From positions 7,769 to 59,662 of the forward strand of contig NZ_RXIU01000002.1 of NCBI RefSeq assembly GCF_004217665.1: a stretch of 51,894 bases of DNA, in the 5' to 3' direction. Source of the stretch: Candidatus Magnetaquicoccus inordinatus (GTDB lineage: Bacteria > Pseudomonadota > Magnetococcia > Magnetococcales > Magnetaquicoccaceae). Below are positions 37,291 to 45,617 of this stretch, piece by piece. Position 1 is the stretch's first letter; every line of letters starts with the position of its first letter. The notes below the pieces were generated by a model, which was given only the letters and a program-made list of their open reading frames with translations, ran no database searches and was not told where the DNA came from. A program made the position numbers and the translations under genes.

Positions 37291-37400
37291 AGAGTCACTC
37301 CTCTCGGAATCCCCTCCTCAGCCGCTACTCTTTCCTAAAACCAGACTGCTCACGCCGAGAGGCTTCACCCCTTTCCCGCACCAGCCAACGGAGAGAACAA

Positions 37401-38606
37401 ATGGATAATCGTTCAGGTATTTCAGGTTTGGTCAAATCAACTCTGTTCAGCGACGCCACCGACCATTCACACCATGCCGAAAACAGACCTATTGTGGTCA
37501 CTGTATCCCGCGAATTTGGCTCCAATGGCGGTAAAATTGCTGAGCTGTTGGCCGAACAGCTCCATGTTCCCTGCTATGGTTATTCCATGATCGATCAGCT
37601 TGTGCAAACCAGCCATACAACCAACAAGCTGATCTCCCTGATGGATGAAAAGTTGCCACGCGCCATCGATGCCTTTTTATATTCGCTGTTTATTGAACCA
37701 GAGCAGTCGGTTGCCGGCTATTATAAAAATTTGATCAAGGCGGTAAATCGCATCGCCCAAACAGGAGGAGTCATTCTCGGTCGCGGAGCACGCCTGATCT
37801 TGGCCGATCACCCCCATGTCTTTCGGGTGCGCATTGAAGGATCGCGCGATATTTGTATCCAGCGCATCGCCCAACGCGAAGGCATTACCACCGATGCGGC
37901 CAAAGAGAAACTTCTCTCCATTGAAAAAGAGCGCAGTCGCTTTCTCAAAGGTCTCTACAAACGCTTTCCCAACCGGCGCACCTACTATGATCTGGTCATC
38001 AACTCCGACCGCATCGAACCTCTGCGCGTTGCCGCGGTCATTGTGCAGGCCATGGAGGGAATGGGCTTTCTGAAGACTCAAAAATCAAGCTTGCCTGAGG
38101 CAGCTCCGCTACACCATGCGCCGCTCGCCACTCCCCCTGTCAGCGCCGAACAGACACACTTTCGGGTCTTGCAACCCGGTTTGCATTTTTTAATTGTGGA
38201 AGATGAACCAGAGTTTGTCGAATTGGTCCGTGGCTGGCTCAACAACCCGTCCAGCAACAAAGATTCGGCACTGCGCATGCCCTCCTTGACCCTGACCCAT
38301 GCCGCCACTTTTCGCGAAACAGAACAACGACTGGCGGAACAACATTTTGATCTGATTCTTCTTGATCTCAATTTAAGCGACAGTCATGGCTATGAAGAGA
38401 CCTTCGGACGACTGAATCAAAAACATTTGGAAACCCCGATCATCCTCTTTACCGGCATTGACGATGAACAAAAAGCGATTCAATCGGTTGATGAGGGTGC
38501 ACAAGATTATCTGGTAAAAGGACAGATCACCAGAAAAACTCTGGTCCGCTCTATTCGCCATGCCCTCTCCCGTTATCGGATTTTGAAGGGCTGTCAACAC
38601 AAGTAA
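37401..38606 (+). CDS. cytidylate-kinase-like domain fused to a response-regulator receiver
   Basis: A 401-residue protein. Residues about 30-220 match the cytidylate-kinase-like family (Cytidylate_kin2): P-loop-like TVSREFGSNGGKIAELLAE, VILGRGARLIL, a basic RDICIQRIAQREG region and KERSRFLKGLYKRF. After a linker of about 35 residues, residues about 260-395 form a receiver domain with acidic VEDEPEF, phospho-acceptor D322 in LILLDLNLSD, threonine in LFTGIDD and lysine in YLVKGQ. All switch residues are intact. Receivers usually carry DNA-binding or enzyme outputs at the C-terminus; a nucleotide-kinase-like N-terminal partner is unusual. Start: ATG at 37401 behind GGAGAG. A lone receiver and a PilZ gene follow. 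Real substrate unknown. Confidence 0.9.
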   Translation: MDNRSGISGLVKSTLFSDATDHSHHAENRPIVVTVSREFGSNGGKIAELLAEQLHVPCYGYSMIDQLVQTSHTTNKLISLMDEKLPRAIDAFLYSLFIEPEQSVAGYYKNLIKAVNRIAQTGGVILGRGARLILADHPHVFRVRIEGSRDICIQRIAQREGITTDAAKEKLLSIEKERSRFLKGLYKRFPNRRTYYDLVINSDRIEPLRVAAVIVQAMEGMGFLKTQKSSLPEAAPLHHAPLATPPVSAEQTHFRVLQPGLHFLIVEDEPEFVELVRGWLNNPSSNKDSALRMPSLTLTHAATFRETEQRLAEQHFDLILLDLNLSDSHGYEETFGRLNQKHLETPIILFTGIDDEQKAIQSVDEGAQDYLVKGQITRKTLVRSIRHALSRYRILKGCQHK

Positions 38607-38642
38607 TGCGCGATTTTCCGTGGCAAAAGGAGAGTATCAACC

Positions 38643-39035
38643 ATGGCCCACATTCTCGTAGTGGATGATGACCCGGATATTCTGGCACTGTTGAGCGAAA
38701 TCTTGCAACAGAGTGGACATACGCTTGATGTCGCAGAAAATGGCAATGAAGCACTGCACATCCTCTCGCAGACCCCCGTTGCTCTGCTGATCACCGACAT
38801 TTTTATGCCAGAGATCGATGGCATCGATTTGATAGCCAATCTGCTCAGAGAGTATCCCCAACTGCCTATCATCGCCATGTCGGGAGGCTACCGGGCCATG
38901 AACCCACAATTAACCTTGCGCATGGCCAGTATGTTTGGCGCCCAAGAGATCATCAGTAAACCATTGCTAACCAGCATGGTACAACAAGCTGTCGAGCGTA
39001 CTCTACAGCGCACTGCAAAGAATAATTGGCCTTGA
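38643..39035 (+). CDS. single-domain response regulator (CheY-like)
   Basis: A 130-residue receiver with acidic VVDDDPD, phospho-acceptor D52 in LLITDIFMPEIDG, and lysine in IISKPL; there is no output domain. The start is the ATG at 38643 behind AAAGGAG. It lies 36 bases after the kinase-like/REC fusion and before a PilZ protein, so it may relay phosphate within a local signalling set. The cognate kinase is not in this cluster. Confidence 0.93.
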   Translation: MAHILVVDDDPDILALLSEILQQSGHTLDVAENGNEALHILSQTPVALLITDIFMPEIDGIDLIANLLREYPQLPIIAMSGGYRAMNPQLTLRMASMFGAQEIISKPLLTSMVQQAVERTLQRTAKNNWP

Positions 39036-39092
39036 ATCCAGTACTCTTCTTCAACCTCTCCATGTTAACGCACCTCCAACAGGAGAAAAACC

Positions 39093-40043
39093 ATGAACAC
39101 TCACTCCCTCTGGCAACAACTGAGCAGCGCCATGAGCCGACTGACCGGCCATGGCCAACCCAGACACCCCAACGCCTCCAGCAGCCGGGATGGTGACCGC
39201 TCCGCACAAAGCGAATTGCTGCAAAACAAAACAAAAATAGCGGAGCTCCTCATGCAGGCCAGCGATGCCCATACAGAGCTGCATATCTCTTTCGGTAGTC
39301 GGGTCTTGGAATATAAAACCCGCATTCTCCCAGACAAAGAGATGATCCATGCGGGTGCGACTGCGCTTTCCAGCGAATATCTGCGCAACCACACCCATCT
39401 GCTTTTGGGCTGCACCGATCCCGCCGATGGCAACGATAAAATTCATCTGGGACGCATGGGGGTCGTCACCTTCATCCTGGGAGGAAAACTGCATGAGTTC
39501 AAAACCATGCGCCTGCCCTCCGACACACCAAGCCCCGGCAATGCCCATCGCATGCAGTTTCCTGAACAGATGAGCCGCAAAGCCTTGCGTCGCGACGCTG
39601 CCCGCATTCCCTATCAACCAGCCAGTGGCGTCTCCTTGCGTCTTGTTGATGAAGATGGCTCCAGCTTTGAGGCCATCATCCTGGACATCAGCATGGGAGG
39701 ATGCCGCTTCCTGCTCCCCCATGACCAGTCACCGCCTGCAGAAGGCAGTCAAGTACGCTTCTTCTTTCAATGGCGCGATGACCAGGAGCTGGTGCAACAA
39801 GGAACTCTCTTCAAAGTGCAATACCGCCAGGGCGAAATAGTCGGACATGCCGGTTTTCATGCCGATAATTATGAAGCCATCCGTATGATCGGTGAACTGG
39901 TCACACATGTCGAACGCATCAACTTGCGCCTTCGCCACAATCTCTCCCCGACAGAAACCGAAAATATCGCGGATCTCTTCCAATCGGCACATCTGGACAC
40001 GATTGCCCACGAATTGGAAGCACGCTCCAACCGCGTCCGTTGA
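39093..40043 (+). CDS. PilZ domain protein (YcgR-like organisation)
   Basis: A 316-residue protein. An N-terminal segment (about 45-155) resembles the YcgR-type flagellar-brake N domain in position and length, though weakly. The C-terminal PilZ domain has the c-di-GMP-binding residues R167-xxx-R171 in RRDAAR and D198-x-S-x-x-G203 in DISMGG, so c-di-GMP binding is expected. The start is the ATG at 39093 behind AGGAGA. It is third in a signalling cluster, suggesting output on motility or surface behaviour (inference). Confidence 0.88.
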   Translation: MNTHSLWQQLSSAMSRLTGHGQPRHPNASSSRDGDRSAQSELLQNKTKIAELLMQASDAHTELHISFGSRVLEYKTRILPDKEMIHAGATALSSEYLRNHTHLLLGCTDPADGNDKIHLGRMGVVTFILGGKLHEFKTMRLPSDTPSPGNAHRMQFPEQMSRKALRRDAARIPYQPASGVSLRLVDEDGSSFEAIILDISMGGCRFLLPHDQSPPAEGSQVRFFFQWRDDQELVQQGTLFKVQYRQGEIVGHAGFHADNYEAIRMIGELVTHVERINLRLRHNLSPTETENIADLFQSAHLDTIAHELEARSNRVR

Positions 40044-40086
40044 CAAAATAGTGGTCGGCAAATCAATCTCTAACCCCCAAAAAACC

Positions 40087-40120
40087 AAGGGGCGTGATCG
40101 ATGTTCCGATCACGCCCCTT
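40087..40120 (-). terminator. intrinsic terminator for the ankyrin gene (stem may serve both strands)
   Basis: AAGGGGCGTGATCG and its exact complement CGATCACGCCCCTT form a 14-base-pair stem around a six-base loop. Read on the minus strand the stem is followed by GGTTTTTT, which fits termination of the minus-strand gene ending at 40146. On the plus strand no T-run follows, but the hairpin may slow read-through from the PilZ gene. Confidence 0.85.
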
Positions 40121-40145
40121 GTGGGCAAGGTGTCCGGTCGCCTGC

Positions 40146-41111
40146 TTAACCGGTATGATCCATATCGGTCAACAGTTTCCTTAAACCATTGCTCCGACCC
40201 TGTTTGCGCAGATAATCTCGCGCCGTGTGGCCATCCTTGTCCACCAGGGAGATCTGAATACCTCTGTCCAACAGCAGATGCGCTGTATCCAGATGATTGT
40301 AACGAGCAGCAAACATCAGGGCCGAAATACCCATATAGTTGACGGCATTGACATCTGCTCCATGGTCCAACAACATGCGCACAATCCCTGTGTAGCCTTT
40401 TTCAGCCGCCGCCAACATGGCCGTGCAACCGCATTTATGGCGATAATCCTGCTTGGCGCCATTGGCCAACAAGGAGCTCACTATCCATTCATGTCCTTGT
40501 TCCGCCGCCAACAACAACGGACTATATCCCTGCTTGTTCTGCACGTTGGGTGAGGCTCCAGCCGCCAATAGTGCCGTCATGATCGGCTCACTTCCCACAC
40601 GAGCCGCATGCACAATCGGACTATTGCCATCCCGATCCGCTGTGTTGACCTCTACACCATGCGCCAACAATATCGCTACCATATCCGCCAATCCATAACG
40701 GGCCGCCAACGCCAGCGCGGTTTGCCCACCCTGCGTCCGCCGATCCGCATCTGCTCCATGGCTTAACAACATCTCCACAATTGCGCGATGGTTCCACTGC
40801 ACCGCCAAGTGCAAAGGAGTGAATCCTGCCGGATCAAGAGCATGCACATCGGCTCCCGCCTGTAGCAACTGCTCAACAACCCGAACATGACCATTCTCCG
40901 CCGCCCAACTCAACGGCGAAATCGCCATCCGACCATGGGCCTCTACACTGACCCCATTGGCCAACAACTTGGCAACTTGCACCGCATCACCGTCCATTGC
41001 CGCAACGGACATCTCCTTTCCTGCCGATGAGCCCCCTCCCCCAGAGATATCCGCAATAGCCGTTGCGGCGGCCAGTACGGTTAGGGCTAACCCTATTTTC
41101 ATCCCGTTCAT
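40146..41111 (-). CDS. secreted ankyrin repeat protein
   Basis: A 321-residue protein with a signal peptide (MNGMKIGLALTVLAAATAIA) followed by about eight ankyrin repeats covering the rest, with repeated units such as GFTPLHLAVQWNHRAIVEMLL and NSPIVHAARVGSEPI. The ATG at 41111 has AGGAGA at good spacing; the longer open frame upstream lacks signal-peptide logic. It probably binds other proteins in the periplasm; the partner is unknown. It is divergent from the EF-hand/sigma cluster across 269 bases. Confidence 0.88.
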   Translation of the reverse strand: MNGMKIGLALTVLAAATAIADISGGGGSSAGKEMSVAAMDGDAVQVAKLLANGVSVEAHGRMAISPLSWAAENGHVRVVEQLLQAGADVHALDPAGFTPLHLAVQWNHRAIVEMLLSHGADADRRTQGGQTALALAARYGLADMVAILLAHGVEVNTADRDGNSPIVHAARVGSEPIMTALLAAGASPNVQNKQGYSPLLLAAEQGHEWIVSSLLANGAKQDYRHKCGCTAMLAAAEKGYTGIVRMLLDHGADVNAVNYMGISALMFAARYNHLDTAHLLLDRGIQISLVDKDGHTARDYLRKQGRSNGLRKLLTDMDHTG

Positions 41112-41380
41112 CTGCTTTCTCCTCATTGACGCTTCTGCAAGCGCTGCCACGCATTGTGTTGATTGTTCATGCCACCAACGATCTACCATCGCAAAGTGGA
41201 TGCTTGTATTATTTTCCAACCTTGCAAAAAATGCAATGAAAATCTTTTCTGCCAACAGCGCAAATATTATTTTTTTCTGCGACCGGAAAGTGTCTGCACC
41301 ACGTTTAAGTAAGCAAAAGGAGGATTATGCAACTGGCAAGTGATAATTCCCTTCCGCTTCTACCTTTCTGGAGAAAAAAA

Positions 41381-41758
41381 ATGCCTATTTCCTTGCGACT
41401 TTCCACAGCACTCTTGATGGTCGGCAGTCTGTTGCTGCTCTCCTGGCCAAGCAGTACCGCCGCACAAACCATGCTTGATCGTCGGGCACAACACTTTGCC
41501 GCCCTCGACCGCAATCAGGATGGTCAACTCAACAACGAGGAGTTGGCAAATCTGTCCTGCGCCCGACAAGCGAATCTTCCTTGTCCTATGCTCGGCAATC
41601 GCGATACCAATCAGGATGGTCAGATTTCCAAAGAGGAGTTTATGGCCTTCACTCCTCCCGGAATGGGCCGCATGCGCGCCAACAACCAGCCTCGTTGCCT
41701 TGGTGGTCAAGCTCCAGGAAGAGGTTGGCGTGGTGGCTGGGGCGGTCCAGGTTGGTAA
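41381..41758 (+). CDS. periplasmic EF-hand protein
   Basis: A 125-residue exported protein: signal peptide MPISLRLSTALLMVGSLLLL ending near TAAQ, then two EF-hand calcium loops (DRNQDGQLNNEE and DTNQDGQISKEE) and a Gly/Arg/Trp-rich end (GRGWRGGWGGPGW). I prefer the ATG at 41381 (GGAGA upstream) because it begins the signal peptide. An in-frame ATG at 41327 has AAAGGAGG only three bases away, so a longer leader is possible. It precedes a sigma factor, putative anti-sigma factor and Spy-like protein, suggesting a metal or envelope-stress role. Confidence 0.85.
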   Translation: MPISLRLSTALLMVGSLLLLSWPSSTAAQTMLDRRAQHFAALDRNQDGQLNNEELANLSCARQANLPCPMLGNRDTNQDGQISKEEFMAFTPPGMGRMRANNQPRCLGGQAPGRGWRGGWGGPGW

Positions 41759-41764
41759 ACAACA

Positions 41765-41793
41765 GCTCTCTCTGCCCTAACCAGGGAGAGAGC
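41765..41793 (+). other. hairpin between EF-hand and sigma-factor genes
   Basis: GCTCTCTC at 41765-41772 pairs with GAGAGAGC at 41786-41793, with further CCT/AGG pairing inside. There is no T-run, so it is more likely an mRNA processing, stabilising or attenuating element than a true terminator. Confidence 0.45.
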
Positions 41794-41840
41794 ACGCCTT
41801 GCTTGAGGTGCTTTGACCCTCAACCTCACCCGGAGCCTGC

Positions 41841-42440
41841 ATGCCTGAAGCAATAACCACTCACGAGCTCTACCAGGCGGATGCCCAACTGATGCACCAG
41901 GTGGCGCATCAGGATGACACCGCCTGGAACACTCTGCTCGAACACCATTTGGGCAAGGTGCTGTTGTTGGTCAAACGCTTGTTGCACGATCATCAGGAGG
42001 CCGAAGATGTGACTCAGGAATGCTTTATCCGGCTCTGGCAACAGGCAGCCCACTGGCAACCTCAGGCTCGCATCGCCACCTGGCTCTACCGCGTGGCGCA
42101 TAATCTGGCCATGGATCGCTTGCGCAAACGTCAGCGCCAGCAAGAAGAAACTCTGGATGAACAACAGGAATATGACTCGATTATGGCCCCGCCAACACAC
42201 TCTCCTCTGGCCATTCTTGAGGAAAAGGAGCGTCAGCAGTGGCTCCTGTCGGCTCTGGATCGCTTGCCAGCACGCAATCGCAGCGTGGTGCTCCTGGTCA
42301 ATCGCCTGGGACTACGCATCAGCGAAGCCGCTCAGGTGCTGCAACTGAGTGAAGAGGCTACCGCCTCTCTGCTGGCCCGCAGCCGCAAACAATTGCGTAC
42401 CATGCTCGCACCCTTGTACCACGATCTGCGCGGAGATTGA
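41841..42440 (+). CDS. ECF-type RNA polymerase sigma factor
   Basis: A 199-residue sigma-70-family protein. Region 2 has EDVTQECFIRLWQQ and WLYRVAHNLAMDRLRKR. Region 4 has LPARNRSVVLLVNRLGLRISEAAQVLQLSEE and SRKQLRTML. Regions 1 and 3 are missing, as in ECF factors. It is followed three bases after its stop by a small one-helix membrane protein that is probably its anti-sigma factor. I could not place a convincing autoregulated ECF promoter upstream. Confidence 0.92.
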   Translation: MPEAITTHELYQADAQLMHQVAHQDDTAWNTLLEHHLGKVLLLVKRLLHDHQEAEDVTQECFIRLWQQAAHWQPQARIATWLYRVAHNLAMDRLRKRQRQQEETLDEQQEYDSIMAPPTHSPLAILEEKERQQWLLSALDRLPARNRSVVLLVNRLGLRISEAAQVLQLSEEATASLLARSRKQLRTMLAPLYHDLRGD

Positions 42441-42443
42441 GCT

Positions 42444-42758
42444 ATGCAACCCTCATCACCATCTTGGCAAGAAGATCCATTGGAGCACTTGCTGGCTTCC
42501 CTGCCGGAAGAGCAACCCTCAGGAAAGTTGCGCAAACAATTGAGCGCATTAACAAAAAAATCCACTCCCTCAATGCGCTTTCTCTGCTGGCCCTTCGGCT
42601 CGCTCTGGCAACCTGCTGCCGTGTTAGCCTGTTCAGCCATGCTGGGCTTGGCACTGGGGCACTATGAGCCCCCACCCTCTTCCACCATGCCGCTTGCTTC
42701 TGGGGAAGAGATCTCATTTTTACTGTTTGGCATTGGTGATGAGGAGGAACTACCATGA
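42444..42758 (+). CDS. putative anti-sigma factor, one membrane helix
   Basis: A 104-residue protein with a soluble N-terminal half (about 45 residues), one membrane helix (LWQPAAVLACSAMLGLALG) and a short acidic C-terminal tail ending GIGDEEELP. No known family is recognised. Position directly behind the sigma gene, size and topology fit an anti-sigma factor. Its stop overlaps the next start by ATGA. Function is inference from context. Confidence 0.7.
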   Translation: MQPSSPSWQEDPLEHLLASLPEEQPSGKLRKQLSALTKKSTPSMRFLCWPFGSLWQPAAVLACSAMLGLALGHYEPPPSSTMPLASGEEISFLLFGIGDEEELP

Positions 42759-43255
42759 ATTGGCAACGAGAAACTGTGTTACCTCTGCTGTTATTGCTCT
42801 CTTTGGCAGGCAATCTCTTTGCGGCCGGCCTGCTGCTTGGCTCAAACAAACCGGCAGCGCTCCCACCAGCAACCGGTAATTTACAACAAACTACTGGAGA
42901 AACAACAACTGGAGAAACAGTCCAACAAGGGTGGCAACACTCTCCCCTGATGCACACGCTCCACCAACAAGAGCGGGAACAACTGCGCCAGCGTATGCAC
43001 AACCTGCATGCTGCCCAACAACAAATTCGTCAGATTCTGCAAAACGCCACCTGGGATCCACAAAGCCTGGAACAGGCATTGGCGCACTTGCGTCGGCAAA
43101 CCACCGCTGCCCAAGAGGAGTGGCATCAACTTTTGCTGACTAGCGCCGCCCGTCTGCCAAGCTCAGAACGGGCCCAATTGGCCAACTGGAGCATGCGTCC
43201 GGGGATGGGGCGAGGCCGGGGTATGGGCAGACATACCCCAGACAGCCCTCCTTGA
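42755..43255 (+). CDS. Spy/CnrX-like periplasmic metal-sensor protein
   Basis: A 166-residue protein with one N-terminal membrane helix (LPLLLLLSLAGNLFAAGLLLG), a Thr/Gly-rich linker, then long helices rich in Gln and Arg (QEREQLRQRMHNLHAAQQQIRQIL... and LRRQTTAAQEEWHQLLL), the pattern of the periplasmic heavy-metal sensor / Spy superfamily. A Met/Gly/Arg tail follows (RPGMGRGRGMGRH). In CnrX-type systems such a protein signals to an anti-sigma factor. The gene order here supports that. The metal is unknown. Confidence 0.75.
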   Translation: MNWQRETVLPLLLLLSLAGNLFAAGLLLGSNKPAALPPATGNLQQTTGETTTGETVQQGWQHSPLMHTLHQQEREQLRQRMHNLHAAQQQIRQILQNATWDPQSLEQALAHLRRQTTAAQEEWHQLLLTSAARLPSSERAQLANWSMRPGMGRGRGMGRHTPDSPP

Positions 43256-43367
43256 TCTTTGCCGACACCTGTTGCTCCATGCCGTTGCTCGGCTGGCTAC
43301 TCTACTCTACTTTGCTCCGCGTCATCGCCCGGTTAGAGACTCTCTTTTACCTCCTGCCGATAACCGC

Positions 43368-44597
43368 CTAGTGACTCTTTTTTGCTTCGTGCCGGTGACC
43401 GGCTACCCGAACCAATAGACCAGGACGATGTTTTTCCGTAAGCGCCACGGCCGCACGAATCTCTGCTATATTGTGTTCGGATTCCAACAATAATTGGCAA
43501 ATCCGCTCGCTATCTTCTTGAATCTCTGCCCAACTGCGCAGCGCATCCACAACCAACACGAGATCCAAATGGATTCCTTCACGGGAATAGTGTGCCTGCA
43601 AGCGCTGCAAATCCACCACTGCACCTCCAGCAAGCAGCTCTTTGCGCACCCAGCCATGCAATTTTTTGCGCCCGGCATGAATCAGCACACTCTGCTCCAT
43701 GTCATCTTCCGTATCGACATGCACCACCACCTCTGAAATGGCTTCCACATGCTTTAACAAATTTTGCCGTACCAACTCTGCCACTTGATGCCCCTCCGAC
43801 ACCGACAGAGACAAAGGCACCTCCACATGCACATCCACAATAATATCTGGCCCCAACTGCCGAGGCGAAACAAAATGGGCCGACAATACTTCAGGAATTT
43901 CATGAATCAATTGGTTGATCTGTTCGCGAATCTCGGCATCCACAGCATCTGAGGCATCGGTCAACTCTTTCACCGCATCACGGCCAATTTCAAAACCCAC
44001 TTTGCTGACAAAAAAGGCTACCGCAATTGCCGCAATCGGATCCAGAATCGGATACCCCATCAAAGCCCCGCCAATACCCAACAAAGCCGCCAGCGAGGAG
44101 ATGGAATCGGCCCGATGATGCCAGGCATTGGCCATGATAATATTGGACTTCAGCTTGCGACCCACCCGCACCGTATAATGAAAGAGCGCCTCCTTGGTCA
44201 CGATGGAGATCAAGGCCGCCCAAAAAGCCAACTGGCCAGGTGCTTGCAAATTGCCCTCTTTCATCCGCTGTACCGCATCCACTACCACACCTACCGCCAC
44301 CAGCAACAAAATCACCGCCAACAACAGGCTGATCAACCCCTCAAACTTGCCATGTCCATAGGGATGATCCTCGTCGGGTTTTTTGCGGGCAATTTTCATC
44401 CCGACCAAAACCACCAAATCAAACAACAAATCTGCTCCGGAATGAAAGCCTTCCGCAACCAGTGCCGCTGAACCGGTCCAATAACCAATGATCAATTTGC
44501 CAAAAGTCAATAGGGTATCTCCACCGGTACCTACCTGGGTCACCCGTTTGGCCTCTGCATACTGTGCATCCTTTTTGCTGATCTCCATGCCTGACAT
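43368..44597 (-). CDS. cation diffusion facilitator family metal transporter
   Basis: A 409-residue CDF protein. Metal-site motifs are HxxxD in EGFHSGADLLFD (helix 2) and HxxxD in AWHHRADSISS (helix 5), with the conserved DEDHPYGHGKFE loop between helices. A C-terminal cytoplasmic domain holds QIHE-like and HVDTEDDMEQ segments, and about 100 further residues extend it beyond the common length. The HxxxD pairs permit Zn, Fe or Mn export; specificity is not clear. The start ATG at 44597 has AAGGAAAG upstream. It converges on the Spy-like gene. Confidence 0.92.
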   Translation of the reverse strand: MSGMEISKKDAQYAEAKRVTQVGTGGDTLLTFGKLIIGYWTGSAALVAEGFHSGADLLFDLVVLVGMKIARKKPDEDHPYGHGKFEGLISLLLAVILLLVAVGVVVDAVQRMKEGNLQAPGQLAFWAALISIVTKEALFHYTVRVGRKLKSNIIMANAWHHRADSISSLAALLGIGGALMGYPILDPIAAIAVAFFVSKVGFEIGRDAVKELTDASDAVDAEIREQINQLIHEIPEVLSAHFVSPRQLGPDIIVDVHVEVPLSLSVSEGHQVAELVRQNLLKHVEAISEVVVHVDTEDDMEQSVLIHAGRKKLHGWVRKELLAGGAVVDLQRLQAHYSREGIHLDLVLVVDALRSWAEIQEDSERICQLLLESEHNIAEIRAAVALTEKHRPGLLVRVAGHRHEAKKSH

Positions 44598-44659
44598 GCT
44601 CTTTCCTTCCCTTTGTCTTTGTATTGATCCTTATCTCCAGCGCACACACCACTTCAGAC

Positions 44660-45022
44660 TCAATCCTTCTCTCCCTCTTCCTCCTTGCTGTACAACAAAC
44701 GCCCACTGCGGGCGTCATATCCCTCTTCCAGCAAACGTCCCTGTTCATCCATATATTGGATTTCATAAATCCATTGACCCTGCTTTTGCTGCAACTCAAC
44801 TGCCAGTAAACGACCTTTTCCATGCTGCGCCAAGCCAGAAACAATCTGTTCCAAAGGCAAAATCTCTCCCTTGCGCATCAGGTGCCTGGCCCGATCATGA
44901 TCGCCATGCTCCCCTCGGTCTGCCCAAAGCGACCCAAGCGACACATCAAATCCCAGCAATGCTCCGCCAAAAAGCACTCCAGACAAAAGAGATCTCTTAC
45001 CTCGCAACAGTGCTACACTCAT
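44660..45022 (-). CDS. exported PepSY-domain protein
   Basis: A 120-residue protein started at the ATG at 45022 behind AGGAGG. The N-terminal hydrophobic segment (SLLSGVLFGGALLGFDVSLGSL) suggests export. The rest matches a PepSY domain: ILPLEQIV, GRLLAVELQQKQGQWIYEIQ and YDARSGRLL. It is last of the minus-strand operon cytochrome b - SHP - diheme cytochrome - PepSY. PepSY proteins often accompany OmpR-type two-component systems controlling redox operons, as found divergently here. Confidence 0.85.
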   Translation of the reverse strand: MSVALLRGKRSLLSGVLFGGALLGFDVSLGSLWADRGEHGDHDRARHLMRKGEILPLEQIVSGLAQHGKGRLLAVELQQKQGQWIYEIQYMDEQGRLLEEGYDARSGRLLYSKEEEGEKD

Positions 45023-45069
45023 CTTGCCCTCCTGTACCAATCTTTGGCTCGACACGCCTGCGACCACAA

Positions 45070-45603
45070 CTAGCGATTCCGTGAAGAGATGCGCAGCTTA
45101 TGCTCATCAAAAAATCCCTGTTCTGCCCGCGGATGACACTGCTCACAACGACTCACAGAGATCTTCTCCCCCGATCCAGGAATCTTCACCAGCCTATGCT
45201 CCCCATGTTCATGACGAAAATAGGCTGTCTCGGAAATACGCAGGGGCATCTGCTGTGCCGGAATAGAAGCAGCTATCTTTTGCGAACGCCGATAGCTGGA
45301 TTGATCCGCCCCATGCTTGCGCAGATAATCCTCCAACTCTACCCGAAGCTCCCCAGAGAGTTCGGCATTTTCGCCAAAATGCTCCTCCAGACCTGACAGA
45401 ATCTTCTCCCAGGAGCGACTGGGTAACAGGCCAGGGGGATAGGCAAGATGACAGGATCCACACTCTGCCCGATACAGTGCATTCTCCACCGGCGCCACAT
45501 CCCGCTTGCCATCTCCTTGTTTATGCTCGGAAGAGTAGGCAAAAACCAACCACCCCATAAACAGAAAAGCCACTCCCCCCATCCAACCCAAACGATAAGG
45601 CAT
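45070..45603 (-). CDS. diheme cytochrome c (DHC family)
   Basis: A 177-residue periplasmic cytochrome. Membrane anchor or signal near residues 8-23 (MGGVAFLFMGWLVFAY). Heme motifs CGSCH (48-52) and CEQCH (153-157) are at the two ends, with the SWEKILSGLEEHFGENAEL segment typical of the DHC family. It starts at the ATG at 45603 behind GAGAGGAT. DHC is the natural electron partner of the SHP cytochrome encoded upstream. Confidence 0.9.
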   Translation of the reverse strand: MPYRLGWMGGVAFLFMGWLVFAYSSEHKQGDGKRDVAPVENALYRAECGSCHLAYPPGLLPSRSWEKILSGLEEHFGENAELSGELRVELEDYLRKHGADQSSYRRSQKIAASIPAQQMPLRISETAYFRHEHGEHRLVKIPGSGEKISVSRCEQCHPRAEQGFFDEHKLRISSRNR

Positions 45604-45617
45604 TGTTCTATCCTCTC

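Noticed and set aside
36875-37298. Open frames inside the miniature elements (also 49520-50164)
   Set aside because: They follow the inverted repeats and hairpins, differ between copies in frame and length, and show no transposase motif.
41281-41326. ECF-type promoter (GGAAA ... CGTTT) before the EF-hand gene
   Set aside because: The spacer between the elements is about 12 bases, too short for the usual 16-17.
41765-41793. Intrinsic terminator after the EF-hand gene
   Set aside because: The hairpin has no following T-run and the sigma gene continues in the same direction; kept only as a hairpin of unknown role.
43368-44597. CDF transporter as a magnetosome MamB/MamM protein
   Set aside because: It has ordinary CDF motifs with HxxxD sites and a C-terminal extension, and no other magnetosome gene is nearby.
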